From the NCBI RefSeq assembly GCF_025837155.1, contig NZ_CP107549.1, positions 3,038,001-3,102,000 of the forward strand: DNA of 64,000 nt, written 5' to 3'. Source of the stretch: Pseudomonas sp. Z8(2022). Lineage in GTDB: Bacteria > Pseudomonadota > Gammaproteobacteria > Pseudomonadales > Pseudomonadaceae. Below, piece by piece: positions 56,656 through 64,000 of this stretch (positions are counted from its first letter, which is position 1; every line of letters starts with the position of its first letter). The notes under the pieces were generated by a model. It was not told the origin of the DNA, did not search any database, and was given only the letters and a program-made list of their open reading frames with translations. Made by a program: the position numbers and the translations under genes.

Positions 56656-57920
56656 GCCGCAACATCAAATCCGCGATTTTCAGCGCCCTGCTGGTGCTGA
56701 TCATCTCTTATCCCGTATTGGGCCTGAAACTCAGCACCTCCGGCATCAGCCTGCGGGTCGACGGCGCCACTGCCTTCGAACTCTGGTGCATCGGCGGCGC
56801 CGCTGTGCTGATCTTCCTCTGGCAGCTGCTGCGCGACCAGATCACCCCGGCCTGGGCCAAGCTGCCCAAGCTGCCCAAGCTGCCAGGCGGCTCCGGCCAG
56901 CTCGGCAACTTCCTCACCCTGCCCTCCACCCAGCGCTGGATCATTCTGGCGATGGTCATGGTGGCGCTGGTGTGGCCGTTCTTCGCCAGCCGCGGCGCGG
57001 TGGATATCGCCACGCTGATCCTGATCTACGTGATGCTCGGCCTTGGCCTGAACATCGTGGTTGGCCTCGCCGGTCTGCTCGATCTGGGCTATGTCGGCTT
57101 CTACGCCGTCGGTGCCTACAGCTACGCCATCCTCTCGCACTACTTCGGCCTGGGCTTCTGGATCTGCCTGCCGATCGCCGGGATGATGGCCGCGCTGTTC
57201 GGCTTCCTGCTGGGCTTCCCGGTGCTGCGCCTGCGTGGCGACTACCTGGCCATCGTCACCCTCGGCTTCGGCGAGATCATCCGCATCCTGCTGCGCAACC
57301 TGACCGATCTGACCGGGGGCCCCAACGGCCTGAGCATCGCCAACGAGAACAAGCCGACTCTGTTCGGGTTGTCCTTCGAGCGCCGCGTGCCGGCAGACAT
57401 GCCGACCTTCCACGGTTACTTCGAGCTGGCCTACAACTCGCAGTACAAGGTGATCTTCCTCTACCTGATCGCCCTGCTGCTGGTGCTGCTGACCCTGTTT
57501 TTGGTCAACCGCCTGCTGCGCATGCCGATCGGCCGTGCCTGGGAAGCCTTGCGTGAAGACGAGATCGCCTGCCGCGCGCTGGGTCTGAACCCCACCGTGA
57601 TCAAGCTCTCGGCCTTCACCCTCGGCGCCAGCCTGGCCGGTTTCGCCGGCAGCTTCTTCGCCGCCCGCCAGGGTCTGGTGACACCGGAGTCGTTCACCTT
57701 CATCGAGTCGGCCATGATCCTCGCCATCGTGGTACTGGGTGGCATGGGCTCGCAGCTCGGCGTGATTCTCGCCGCCATCGTCATGGTGATGCTGCAGGAG
57801 ATGCGAGAACTCAGCGAGTACCGCATGCTGATCTTCGGCCTGGTCATGATCTTCATGATGGTCTGGCGCCCGCAAGGGTTGCTGCCGATGCAACGTCCCC
57901 ACCTGGAGCTGAAGCGATGA
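56652..57920 (+). CDS. braE: Branched-chain amino acid ABC transporter permease BraE (LivM)
   Basis: The 422-residue inner-membrane permease has about ten spans. Family marks are [40 protein letters not shown] and [20 protein letters not shown], the contact region with the ATP-binding proteins. It begins inside the braD stop codon (ATGA overlap) and overlaps braF the same way. Confidence 0.97.
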
Positions 57921-58684
57921 GCCGCACGATTCTCGAAGTAAGCGGCCTGTCCATGCGTTTCGGCGGCCTGCTGGCCGTCAACGGGGTGGGCCTGAACGTC
58001 AAGGAAAAGCAGGTGGTCTCGATGATCGGCCCGAACGGCGCCGGCAAGACCACCGTATTCAACTGCCTGACCGGTTTCTACCAGCCAAGCTCGGGCAGCA
58101 TCCGTCTCAATGGCGAGGCCATCGAAGGCCTGCCGGGGCACAAGATCGCCCGCAAGGGTGTGGTACGGACCTTCCAGAACGTGCGTCTGTTCAAGGACAT
58201 GACCGCGGTGGAAAACCTGCTGATCGCCCAGCACCGCCATCTGAACACCAGCTACCTGGCCGGCCTGTTCAAGACGCCGGCCTTCCGTCGCAGCGAACGC
58301 GAGGCGATGGAATACGCCGCCTACTGGCTGGAGCAGGTCGATCTGGTGGACTTCGCCAATCGCAACGCCGGCACCCTGGCCTACGGTCAGCAACGCCGCC
58401 TGGAAATCGCCCGCTGCATGATGACGCGCCCGAGCATCCTGATGCTCGACGAGCCGGCCGCCGGCCTCAACCCGCGCGAAACCGAAGACCTCAAGGCGCT
58501 GATCAGCGTGCTGCGTGACGAGCACAATGTCACCGTGCTGCTGATCGAGCACGACATGAAGCTGGTGATGAGCATTTCCGACCACATCTACGTGATCAAC
58601 CAGGGCACTCCCCTGGCCGACGGCACGCCGGACGACATCCGCAACAACCCGGACGTGATCAAAGCCTATCTGGGGGAGGCGTAA
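57917..58684 (+). CDS. braF: Branched-chain amino acid ABC transporter ATP-binding protein BraF (LivG)
   Basis: The 255-residue ATPase has Walker [10 protein letters not shown] near residue 37, the Q-loop in RTFQNVRLF, an ABC signature of LivG type ([13 protein letters not shown], without the strict LSGGQ), Walker [14 protein letters not shown] and the switch His in IEHDMKLVM. With BraG it powers import through BraDE. It overlaps braE by four bases. Confidence 0.97.
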   Translation: MSRTILEVSGLSMRFGGLLAVNGVGLNVKEKQVVSMIGPNGAGKTTVFNCLTGFYQPSSGSIRLNGEAIEGLPGHKIARKGVVRTFQNVRLFKDMTAVENLLIAQHRHLNTSYLAGLFKTPAFRRSEREAMEYAAYWLEQVDLVDFANRNAGTLAYGQQRRLEIARCMMTRPSILMLDEPAAGLNPRETEDLKALISVLRDEHNVTVLLIEHDMKLVMSISDHIYVINQGTPLADGTPDDIRNNPDVIKAYLGEA

Positions 58685-58687
58685 ACC

Positions 58688-59389
58688 ATGCTGAGCTTCA
58701 ACAACGTCTCAACCTTCTACGGCAAGATCCAGGCGCTGCACGATGTCAGCATCGAAGTGGAGAAAGGCGAGATCGTCACCCTGATCGGCGCCAACGGTGC
58801 CGGCAAGTCGACCCTGCTGATGACCCTGTGCGGCAACCCGCGCGCATCCAGCGGCAGCATCCGCTACCTGGGTGAAGAGCTGGTGGGTATGGATACCCCG
58901 GAGATCATGCGCAAGAGCATCGCCATCGTGCCGGAAGGCCGTCGCGTGTTCGCCCGCCTGACCGTCGAGGAAAACCTGGCCATGGGCGGCTTCTTCGGTG
59001 ACAAGGCGGACAACCAGGAGCAGCTGGACAAGGTCCTGCACCTGTTCCCGCGTCTGAAGGAACGCTTCGCCCAGCGTGCCGGCACCATGAGCGGCGGCGA
59101 GCAGCAGATGCTCGCCATCGGCCGTGCACTGATGAGCAAGCCCAGCCTGCTGCTGCTCGACGAACCGTCGCTGGGTCTGGCGCCGATCATCATCCAGCAG
59201 ATCTTCGACATCATCGAACAACTGCGTAAGGATGGTGTGACCGTGTTCCTGGTCGAGCAGAACGCCAACCAGGCGCTGAAGCTGGCCGACCGTGGCTATG
59301 TGCTGGAGAACGGCCATATAGTCATGCAGGGCAGCGGCGAAGAGCTGCTCAGTGACCCCAAGGTACGCGACGCCTACCTCGGCGGCTAA
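58688..59389 (+). CDS. braG: Branched-chain amino acid ABC transporter ATP-binding protein BraG (LivF)
   Basis: The 233-residue ATPase has Walker A GANGAGKST, an ABC signature MSGGEQQMLAIGRAL, Walker B LLLLDEPSLGLAP and the switch region VEQNANQALKLAD in the LivF form (Gln-Asn rather than His-Asp). It is the second ATPase of the BraCDEFG importer and the last gene, three bases after braF. A terminator follows at 59408. Confidence 0.97.
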   Translation: MLSFNNVSTFYGKIQALHDVSIEVEKGEIVTLIGANGAGKSTLLMTLCGNPRASSGSIRYLGEELVGMDTPEIMRKSIAIVPEGRRVFARLTVEENLAMGGFFGDKADNQEQLDKVLHLFPRLKERFAQRAGTMSGGEQQMLAIGRALMSKPSLLLLDEPSLGLAPIIIQQIFDIIEQLRKDGVTVFLVEQNANQALKLADRGYVLENGHIVMQGSGEELLSDPKVRDAYLGG

Positions 59390-59407
59390 GCGCAGACCGC
59401 GAGATCG

Positions 59408-59435
59408 GAACCGCCCTTCGGGGCGGTTTCTTTTT
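59408..59435 (+). terminator. Terminator of the bra operon
   Basis: AACCGCCC (59409-59416), a TTCG tetraloop, and GGGCGGTT (59421-59428), then TCTTTTT. It lies 19 bases past the braG stop. Confidence 0.93.
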
Positions 59436-59543
59436 GCCCGCGACTCGGGCGCCCGAATCGCCTGAACCCCAAACGGTTGCTCCGACGATGGCTCTGCTCG
59501 CGAGACGGTGCGATCGGGCGGTGGTGGAGCGCTGACGCGCCCC

Positions 59544-60233
59544 TCAGAGCGGCGGCAGTTGCCAGTCGATGGGCGTCATGCCGTTCTGGCTGAGGAACTG
59601 GTTGCAGCGACTGAAGTGGCCATTGCCGATGAAACCGCGATGCGCTGACAAGGGTGACGGATGCGGCGAGCGCAGCACCAGATGCTTGGTCGGGTCGATC
59701 AGGCGCTGCTTGCTCTGCGCGTGACTGCCCCAGAGCAGGAACACCAGCCTGGGCTGATGCTCGCTGACCACTTCGATCACCCGGTCGGTGAAGAACTGCC
59801 AGCCCTTGCCCGCGTGTGAGCCTGCGTTGGCACGCTCGACGGTCAGCGAAGTATTGAGCAGCAGCACGCCCTGATCGGCCCAGCTCTGCAGGTAGCCGTG
59901 CGCGGGGATGTCGATGTTCAGGTCGCGCTTGAGTTCCTTGTAGATATTCACCAGCGACGGCGGCGTCTGCACGCCCGGTTGCACCGAGAAACACAAGCCA
60001 TGTGCCTGCCCCGGACCGTGATAGGGGTCCTGGCCGATGATCACCACCTTGACCTGATCCAGCGGCGTGGAGTTGAGCGCATTGAAGATCAGCGGGCCCG
60101 GCGGATAGATCTCCTTGCCAGCCGCCTTCTCGGCCCGCAGGAACTCGCGCAGCTCCTTCATGTAGGGCTTGTCGAACTCCTCGCGCAGCGCTTGCTTCCA
60201 GCTGGCTTCGAGCTTGATGCGATCATCGGTCAT
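59544..60233 (-). CDS. ung: Uracil-DNA glycosylase
   Basis: The 229-residue protein removes uracil from DNA as the first step of base-excision repair. The family-1 motifs are present: [18 protein letters not shown] with the catalytic Asp and His-containing water-activating loop, and [19 protein letters not shown], the minor-groove loop with the catalytic His. ATG 60233 is chosen; the frame is open upstream without a match. It is divergent from the HDOD protein gene. Confidence 0.98.
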   Translation of the reverse strand: MTDDRIKLEASWKQALREEFDKPYMKELREFLRAEKAAGKEIYPPGPLIFNALNSTPLDQVKVVIIGQDPYHGPGQAHGLCFSVQPGVQTPPSLVNIYKELKRDLNIDIPAHGYLQSWADQGVLLLNTSLTVERANAGSHAGKGWQFFTDRVIEVVSEHQPRLVFLLWGSHAQSKQRLIDPTKHLVLRSPHPSPLSAHRGFIGNGHFSRCNQFLSQNGMTPIDWQLPPL

Positions 60234-60381
60234 GCGGCTTTCCTGCAGGGTCGAAACATGTGCGGGCACGCTAGTGAAGGGAGCCAGGCAAGTCAAGGCA
60301 ACTCCATGCTTCGGCTTTGGCTCAAGGCTCTGCTAGCATTGCCGCAACACCACCCCGGTTCCAACGAAAGTCCCTGTCATC

Positions 60382-61197
60382 ATGTCGCCGTCCCCCGAAG
60401 CAATCCGCTTCGCCCTGCTCACCCGTTTTCTCAAAGGTCAGGCCAAGGTACCGCAAATGCCGGAGGCGGCCATGCGTATCCGCCAGTTGCTGGAGGACCC
60501 TCGTACCTCGCTGGAACAGCTGGCCAGGGTGATCAACAGCGATCCGCCGCTGGCGGCCTATCTCATGCAGTTTGCCGAAAGCCCGCTGATCCGCGGCGCC
60601 CGGCCGTGCGTTTCGATGCGCGATCTGCTCGCCCGTATCGGCACCCGCCAGCTCGGCACCCTGGTACTGGGGTTTACCGCGCGAAATCTCTTCGCCAGCA
60701 AGGAGAAGGCCCTGCAACAGGCCTTTCGTCAGCGTTGGCGCAAGGCCCGCGAACGTGCCGCTTTCTGTGCCGCCCTGGCGCAGCGCTGCGACCAACCGCT
60801 CGACGAGGCCATGCTCGCCGGGCTGCTGCAGGATATCGGCAGCCTGCCGCTACTGGCGGAGCTGGAGCACTGGCCGGACGTACCGCGGGATGCCGAACAT
60901 CTGGATCAGCTCTGCGACTACCTGTCCGGGGATATCGGTGCCCTGGTGCTGACGCGCTGGCAGGTGCCGACCACGCTGATCGAGTGCGCGCGCCACCGTA
61001 ACAAATGGCGGCACGAGCCTGAGGGCGTCGCCGATCTGGTCGACCTGGTGTTGCTGGCCAGCGCCTTGCAGATTCAGCTGGCCGATCTGCCGGAACCTCT
61101 GCCCGCCCAGCGACGACTGGGGCTTGAACAACCATTGGGCCAACTGCGCGAAGAATTGCTGAACGAACAGCAATTGTGGCTGCGCCTGCTGGCCTGA
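60382..61197 (+). CDS. HDOD-domain protein
   Basis: The 271-residue protein has a HDOD domain across most of its length: KVPQMPEAAMRIRQLLEDPR, LARVINSDPPLAAYLMQFAES, then FCAALAQRCDQPLDEAMLAGLLQDIG. HDOD domains are related to HD phosphohydrolases but usually lack catalytic residues and act in signalling or in stress-linked regulation in Pseudomonas. No receiver or GGDEF domain is attached. It is a single gene with no strong ribosome site visible, so the start is probable rather than certain. Confidence 0.88.
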   Translation: MSPSPEAIRFALLTRFLKGQAKVPQMPEAAMRIRQLLEDPRTSLEQLARVINSDPPLAAYLMQFAESPLIRGARPCVSMRDLLARIGTRQLGTLVLGFTARNLFASKEKALQQAFRQRWRKARERAAFCAALAQRCDQPLDEAMLAGLLQDIGSLPLLAELEHWPDVPRDAEHLDQLCDYLSGDIGALVLTRWQVPTTLIECARHRNKWRHEPEGVADLVDLVLLASALQIQLADLPEPLPAQRRLGLEQPLGQLREELLNEQQLWLRLLA

Positions 61198-61286
61198 ACG
61201 CCTCCACGACCGCCCTGCCGCACAGTCCTGCGCCCAGGGGAAAGGCTTTTTTCTGACCGTTCGGGCAGTGCGCCGCACGGCATGCC

Positions 61287-62168
61287 CTACCCCTGGTGCA
61301 ACGCCCGGTAATGGCTGGGCGCCATGCCCACCACCTTGCGAAACAGTCGCGAGAAGTAATAGGGGTCTTCATAACCCAGTTGCTCGGCGACCTGGCGTAC
61401 CTCGAGATCACCACGATCGAGCAGGCGACAGGCCAGGGCCATCTTCAACTGAATGAAGTCCTGAATCGGCGCATGGCCGGTCAGTGCGCGGTAGGTCTTG
61501 GCGAAGTGAAAGCGTGAAATCCTGAACTGCCCGGCCAGTTCGTCGAGATTGAGGCTGCCGTGCAGATGTTCGCGCATCACCGCCTGCACCGCCTCGATAT
61601 CCAGCACCCGCCCGGACTTCAGATTGATCCGTGCCGGCAGCACCGCCAGTGAGCTGAGCATGGCCTGCAAACGGTGCGCGGCGTGAATGAAGGGCAACGC
61701 GTTGAGCCCCTGTCGCTGCAGCCCCAGCAGCGCCTCGAAGTCGCCAATAAGGCGTGGTTGCAGGCCGATACATCGCAGCGTCTGCGTGCCCGGCAGGCGC
61801 AGGAAGTCCTCGCTGAGAGCACCGTCGAAGTGCACCCAATAGATCGTCCAGGGGCTTTGCCCATCGGCTCCGTAGCTGTGCGGCAATGCCTTGGGCAACA
61901 TCAGCAGATCTCCGGCGGCGACCTCGAATCGTCCATCCACTGTTTCCAGCCAGCCCTTACCGGAACGGCAGTAGATCAGCAGATGATCCTCCGGCTGCAA
62001 ACGCCGCATCTGGTGGCCAGCGGCATCAGGATAAAAGCCTACGGCCAGCGGAAAGCAGCCCGAGCTCAGCGCATTGCGCGCCAGCAAGCGACGTAGACGC
62101 GGCGGAGTGGTGAAGCGTTGCCCGCCAAGCGGCAGCGGCCAGTTGGAGGTTTCGACTCGTGCGCCCAT
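61287..62168 (-). CDS. AraC-family transcriptional regulator (MmsR-like)
   Basis: The 293-residue protein has an N-terminal cupin-like ligand domain (LLIYCRSGKGWLETVDGRFE, GDLLMLPKALPHSYGADG) and a C-terminal double helix-turn-helix (LDELAGQFRISRFHFAKTYR, RQVAEQLGYEDPYYFSRLFR). It is divergent from mmsA, as MmsR is in P. aeruginosa, where it activates mmsAB in valine breakdown. A GTG at 62177 is a possible longer start. The homology to MmsR is inferred from position and domain layout. Confidence 0.85.
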   Translation of the reverse strand: MGARVETSNWPLPLGGQRFTTPPRLRRLLARNALSSGCFPLAVGFYPDAAGHQMRRLQPEDHLLIYCRSGKGWLETVDGRFEVAAGDLLMLPKALPHSYGADGQSPWTIYWVHFDGALSEDFLRLPGTQTLRCIGLQPRLIGDFEALLGLQRQGLNALPFIHAAHRLQAMLSSLAVLPARINLKSGRVLDIEAVQAVMREHLHGSLNLDELAGQFRISRFHFAKTYRALTGHAPIQDFIQLKMALACRLLDRGDLEVRQVAEQLGYEDPYYFSRLFRKVVGMAPSHYRALHQG

Positions 62169-62201
62169 GCCTGTCACACCCGATCATGATGAACTGAATG
62201 A

Positions 62202-62238
62202 CAAGATCGTCCATCCCAAGACCAAGATCGTCAATCCA
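62202..62238. promoter_or_regulatory. Direct repeat spaced by 21 bp upstream of mmsA, candidate AraC-type site
   Basis: CAAGATCGTCCATCC at 62202 and CAAGATCGTCAATCC at 62223 agree at 14 of 15 positions and are 21 bases apart, two helical turns. AraC/XylS regulators usually bind direct repeats of this spacing. It lies between the regulator start (62168) and mmsA (62294). Confidence 0.65.
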
Positions 62239-62293
62239 CAAGCCCACATGGAGTGGCTATAAAGACGCCATACAAAAACAACAGGAGGCGCCC

Positions 62294-63790
62294 ATGCCCC
62301 GCACGCTCCCGCAACTGATCAACGGCCAGTGGCAGCAAAGCCAGGCCACCGACCTGATCGAAGTCACCGATCCGGCTACCCAGGACGTGATCGCCCTCGC
62401 CCCCAAGGCTACTGCCGATGAGATCGAGGCCGCGGTAGCCGGCGCGCAGCAGGCCTTCCTGACCTGGCGCGAGGTGCCGGTATCGGAGCGCGCCCGACTG
62501 ATGCTGCGCTATCAACACATGCTCAAGGAACACCACGACGAGCTGGCCGAGATTCTCGCAGCGGAAACCGGCAAGACCTTCGCCGATGCCAAGGGTGACG
62601 TCTGGCGTGGCATCGAGGTGGCCGAGCATGCGGCCAACATCGCCAGCCTGATGATGGGCGAGACGGTCGAGAACGTCGCCCGCGAGATCGACACTGCCAG
62701 CTGGATCCAGCCGCTGGGCGTTTGCGTCGGCATTACCCCGTTCAACTTCCCGGCGATGATTCCGCTGTGGATGTTTCCGCTGGCGATCGCCTGTGGCAAT
62801 ACCTTCATCCTCAAACCGTCCGAACAGGACCCGATGACGCCCAATCGTCTGGCCGAGCTGTTCCTCGAAGCCGGCGCGCCGGCCGGGGTGCTGCAGGTGC
62901 TGCATGGCGGACGCGAGCAGGTCGATGCGCTACTGGTGCATCCGCTGGTACGCGCGGTGTCCTTCGTCGGCTCGGTCACGGTGGGTCAGCATGTCTACCG
63001 CACCGGCACTCAGCATCTGAAGCGCGTACAGGCCTTCGCCGGGGCCAAGAACCATATGGTGATCATGCCGGACGCGCCCAGGGAGCAGGTCATCAGCAAT
63101 CTGCTCGGTGCCAGTTGTGGCGCGGCAGGCCAACGCTGCATGGCCATCAGCGTGGCGGTGTTCGTCGGCGAGTCGAAACAGTGGATCGACGAACTGGCCG
63201 AGCAGATGGCCGCGCTGCGCCCCGGCCACTGGCAGGACAGCGGCGCCGCTTATGGGCCCTTGATCAGCCCGCAGGCGCGCCAGCGCGTGCTGCGCCTGAT
63301 CGATGAGGGCAAGGCTGAAGGCGCAGAGTGCCTGCTCGACGGCTCGCAGTGCTCGGTCGAGGATTACCCGAATGGCAACTGGGTCGGCCCGACCCTGTTC
63401 CGCGGCGTGACAACGAAGATGAGCCTGTACCGTGAGGAGATCTTCGGCCCGGTGCTGGTGTGCATGGAGGTGGACAGCCTCGAAGAGGCCATCGAACTGG
63501 TCAATGCCAGCCCCTACGGCAACGGCACCAGCCTGTTCACCCGTTCCGGCGGCGCTGCGCGGCACTTCCAGCATGCGGTTGAAGTCGGCCAGGTGGGCAT
63601 CAACGTGCCGATTCCGGTACCGCTGCCGTTCTTCTCCTTCACCGGCTGGAAGGGCTCGTTCTATGGCGATCTGCACGCCTACGGCAAGCAGGCCGTACGC
63701 TTTTATACCGAGACCAAGACCGTGACCAGCCGCTGGTTCGACGACGCTCCGCTGGGCGATGGGCCGAACATGACGATTCAATTGAAATGA
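62294..63790 (+). CDS. mmsA: Methylmalonate-semialdehyde dehydrogenase
   Basis: The 498-residue protein is a CoA-acylating aldehyde dehydrogenase of valine breakdown, turning methylmalonate semialdehyde into propionyl-CoA. The catalytic Cys is in [18 protein letters not shown], and [20 protein letters not shown] and [20 protein letters not shown] are typical MMSDH segments. The usual catalytic Glu of ALDH is replaced, as is normal in this class. AGGAGG lies before ATG 62294. It is divergent from an AraC-type regulator and followed after 91 bases by a binding-protein gene. Confidence 0.95.
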   Translation: MPRTLPQLINGQWQQSQATDLIEVTDPATQDVIALAPKATADEIEAAVAGAQQAFLTWREVPVSERARLMLRYQHMLKEHHDELAEILAAETGKTFADAKGDVWRGIEVAEHAANIASLMMGETVENVAREIDTASWIQPLGVCVGITPFNFPAMIPLWMFPLAIACGNTFILKPSEQDPMTPNRLAELFLEAGAPAGVLQVLHGGREQVDALLVHPLVRAVSFVGSVTVGQHVYRTGTQHLKRVQAFAGAKNHMVIMPDAPREQVISNLLGASCGAAGQRCMAISVAVFVGESKQWIDELAEQMAALRPGHWQDSGAAYGPLISPQARQRVLRLIDEGKAEGAECLLDGSQCSVEDYPNGNWVGPTLFRGVTTKMSLYREEIFGPVLVCMEVDSLEEAIELVNASPYGNGTSLFTRSGGAARHFQHAVEVGQVGINVPIPVPLPFFSFTGWKGSFYGDLHAYGKQAVRFYTETKTVTSRWFDDAPLGDGPNMTIQLK

Positions 63791-63881
63791 AGACGAAGTT
63801 CTCATTAGACGAAAAGACGATCACAGGAACTGGACAAGCGGCGTAAAAGACTCTCTGCAGAACAACAATAAGGAGAAACTC

Positions 63882-64000
63882 ATGCGTCAAATGTCTGTCA
63901 TCCTGGCCCTGTGGGCCGGGTTAACCGCCTGTGCGCAGGCAGCCGAGCCCATCACCCTCGGACTCAACTACCCGCGCACCGGACCATACAAGGAGGAGGG
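63882..64000 (+). CDS. ABC transporter substrate-binding protein (cut by window end)
   Basis: A frame starts at ATG 63882, AAGGAG six bases upstream, and runs off the end. It codes for a signal peptide (MRQMSVILALWAGLTACAQA) and ITLGLNYPRTGPYKEEG, the start of a type I periplasmic binding protein of the branched-chain amino acid or related class. The ligand is not known from this fragment. It follows mmsA on the same strand and could be co-regulated with it. Confidence 0.8.
   Translation, partial: MRQMSVILALWAGLTACAQAAEPITLGLNYPRTGPYKEE

Overview
The window is a GC-rich, gene-dense, gap-poor piece of a Pseudomonas chromosome. The evidence is the gene content and local gene order: sha/mnh antiporter, pdxH, dinG and quiP; dcd, apbC and metG; rsx/rnf, nth and the small PA3496-type protein; gloA, argG, motY, pyrC, rnt and bfd; and braCDEFG. 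From memory these blocks match stretches of P. aeruginosa PAO1 (near PA1032-PA1074 and PA3480-PA3530), but here they are joined in a different arrangement. That suggests a non-aeruginosa species; which one cannot be decided from the sequence alone. No rRNA, tRNA, CRISPR, prophage or insertion sequence was recognised.

Layout. 1-3.4 kb: a LysR regulator (cut by the window edge) facing an SDR oxidoreductase, a dinucleotide-binding protein and an MFS exporter. 3.6-5.2 kb: an FAD-dependent dehydrogenase. 5.4-11.1 kb: a six-gene Mrp/Sha-type cation/H+ antiporter operon on the minus strand, with the A and B subunits fused. 11.4-19.3 kb, minus strand: a glycine-zipper lipoprotein, a glycerate kinase/GntP/CdaR module, a ProQ-domain protein, PdxH, an OmpA-type lipoprotein and an EstB-like serine hydrolase. 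19.5-25 kb: DinG, a CopD-type membrane protein, a collagen-like secreted protein with a DUF1145 partner, and two paralogous OmpA lipoproteins. 25-32 kb: envelope and metal-site proteins (YchJ family, two lipoproteins, a His-rich SEC-C protein, a DUF2489-like protein) ending in the AHL/penicillin acylase QuiP.

32-36 kb: an NAD salvage module, nrtR facing pncA-pncB-nadE across a 33-bp perfect palindrome. 36-41 kb: dcd, a cold-shock protein, a repeat-rich spacer, apbC and metG. 41-48.2 kb: rsxABCDGE-nth plus a small acidic protein. RsxC carries a long tandem-repeat tail, and a palindromic repeat sits inside the operon between rsxC and rsxD. 48.2-53.3 kb: gloA, argG, motY, pyrC-rnt and bfd with a Fur-box-like site. 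53.3-54.1 kb: two small conserved proteins. 54.4-59.4 kb: the braCDEFG branched-chain amino acid importer, with a structured spacer after braC. 59.5-64 kb: ung, an HDOD protein, and an AraC-type regulator facing mmsA, followed by the start of another solute-binding protein.

Functionally this is mostly core Pseudomonas housekeeping: ion homeostasis, NAD recycling, redox-driven ion transport, DNA repair and valine/branched-chain amino acid uptake and breakdown. No wholly new multi-gene system stood out. The most unusual signals are regulatory or architectural: a 15-bp hairpin that buries the ribosome binding site of an OmpA lipoprotein, the 65-residue repeats of RsxC, the NrtR-region palindrome, duplicated terminators after quiP, the long inverted repeat between braC and braD, and a direct repeat spaced by 21 bp in front of mmsA.
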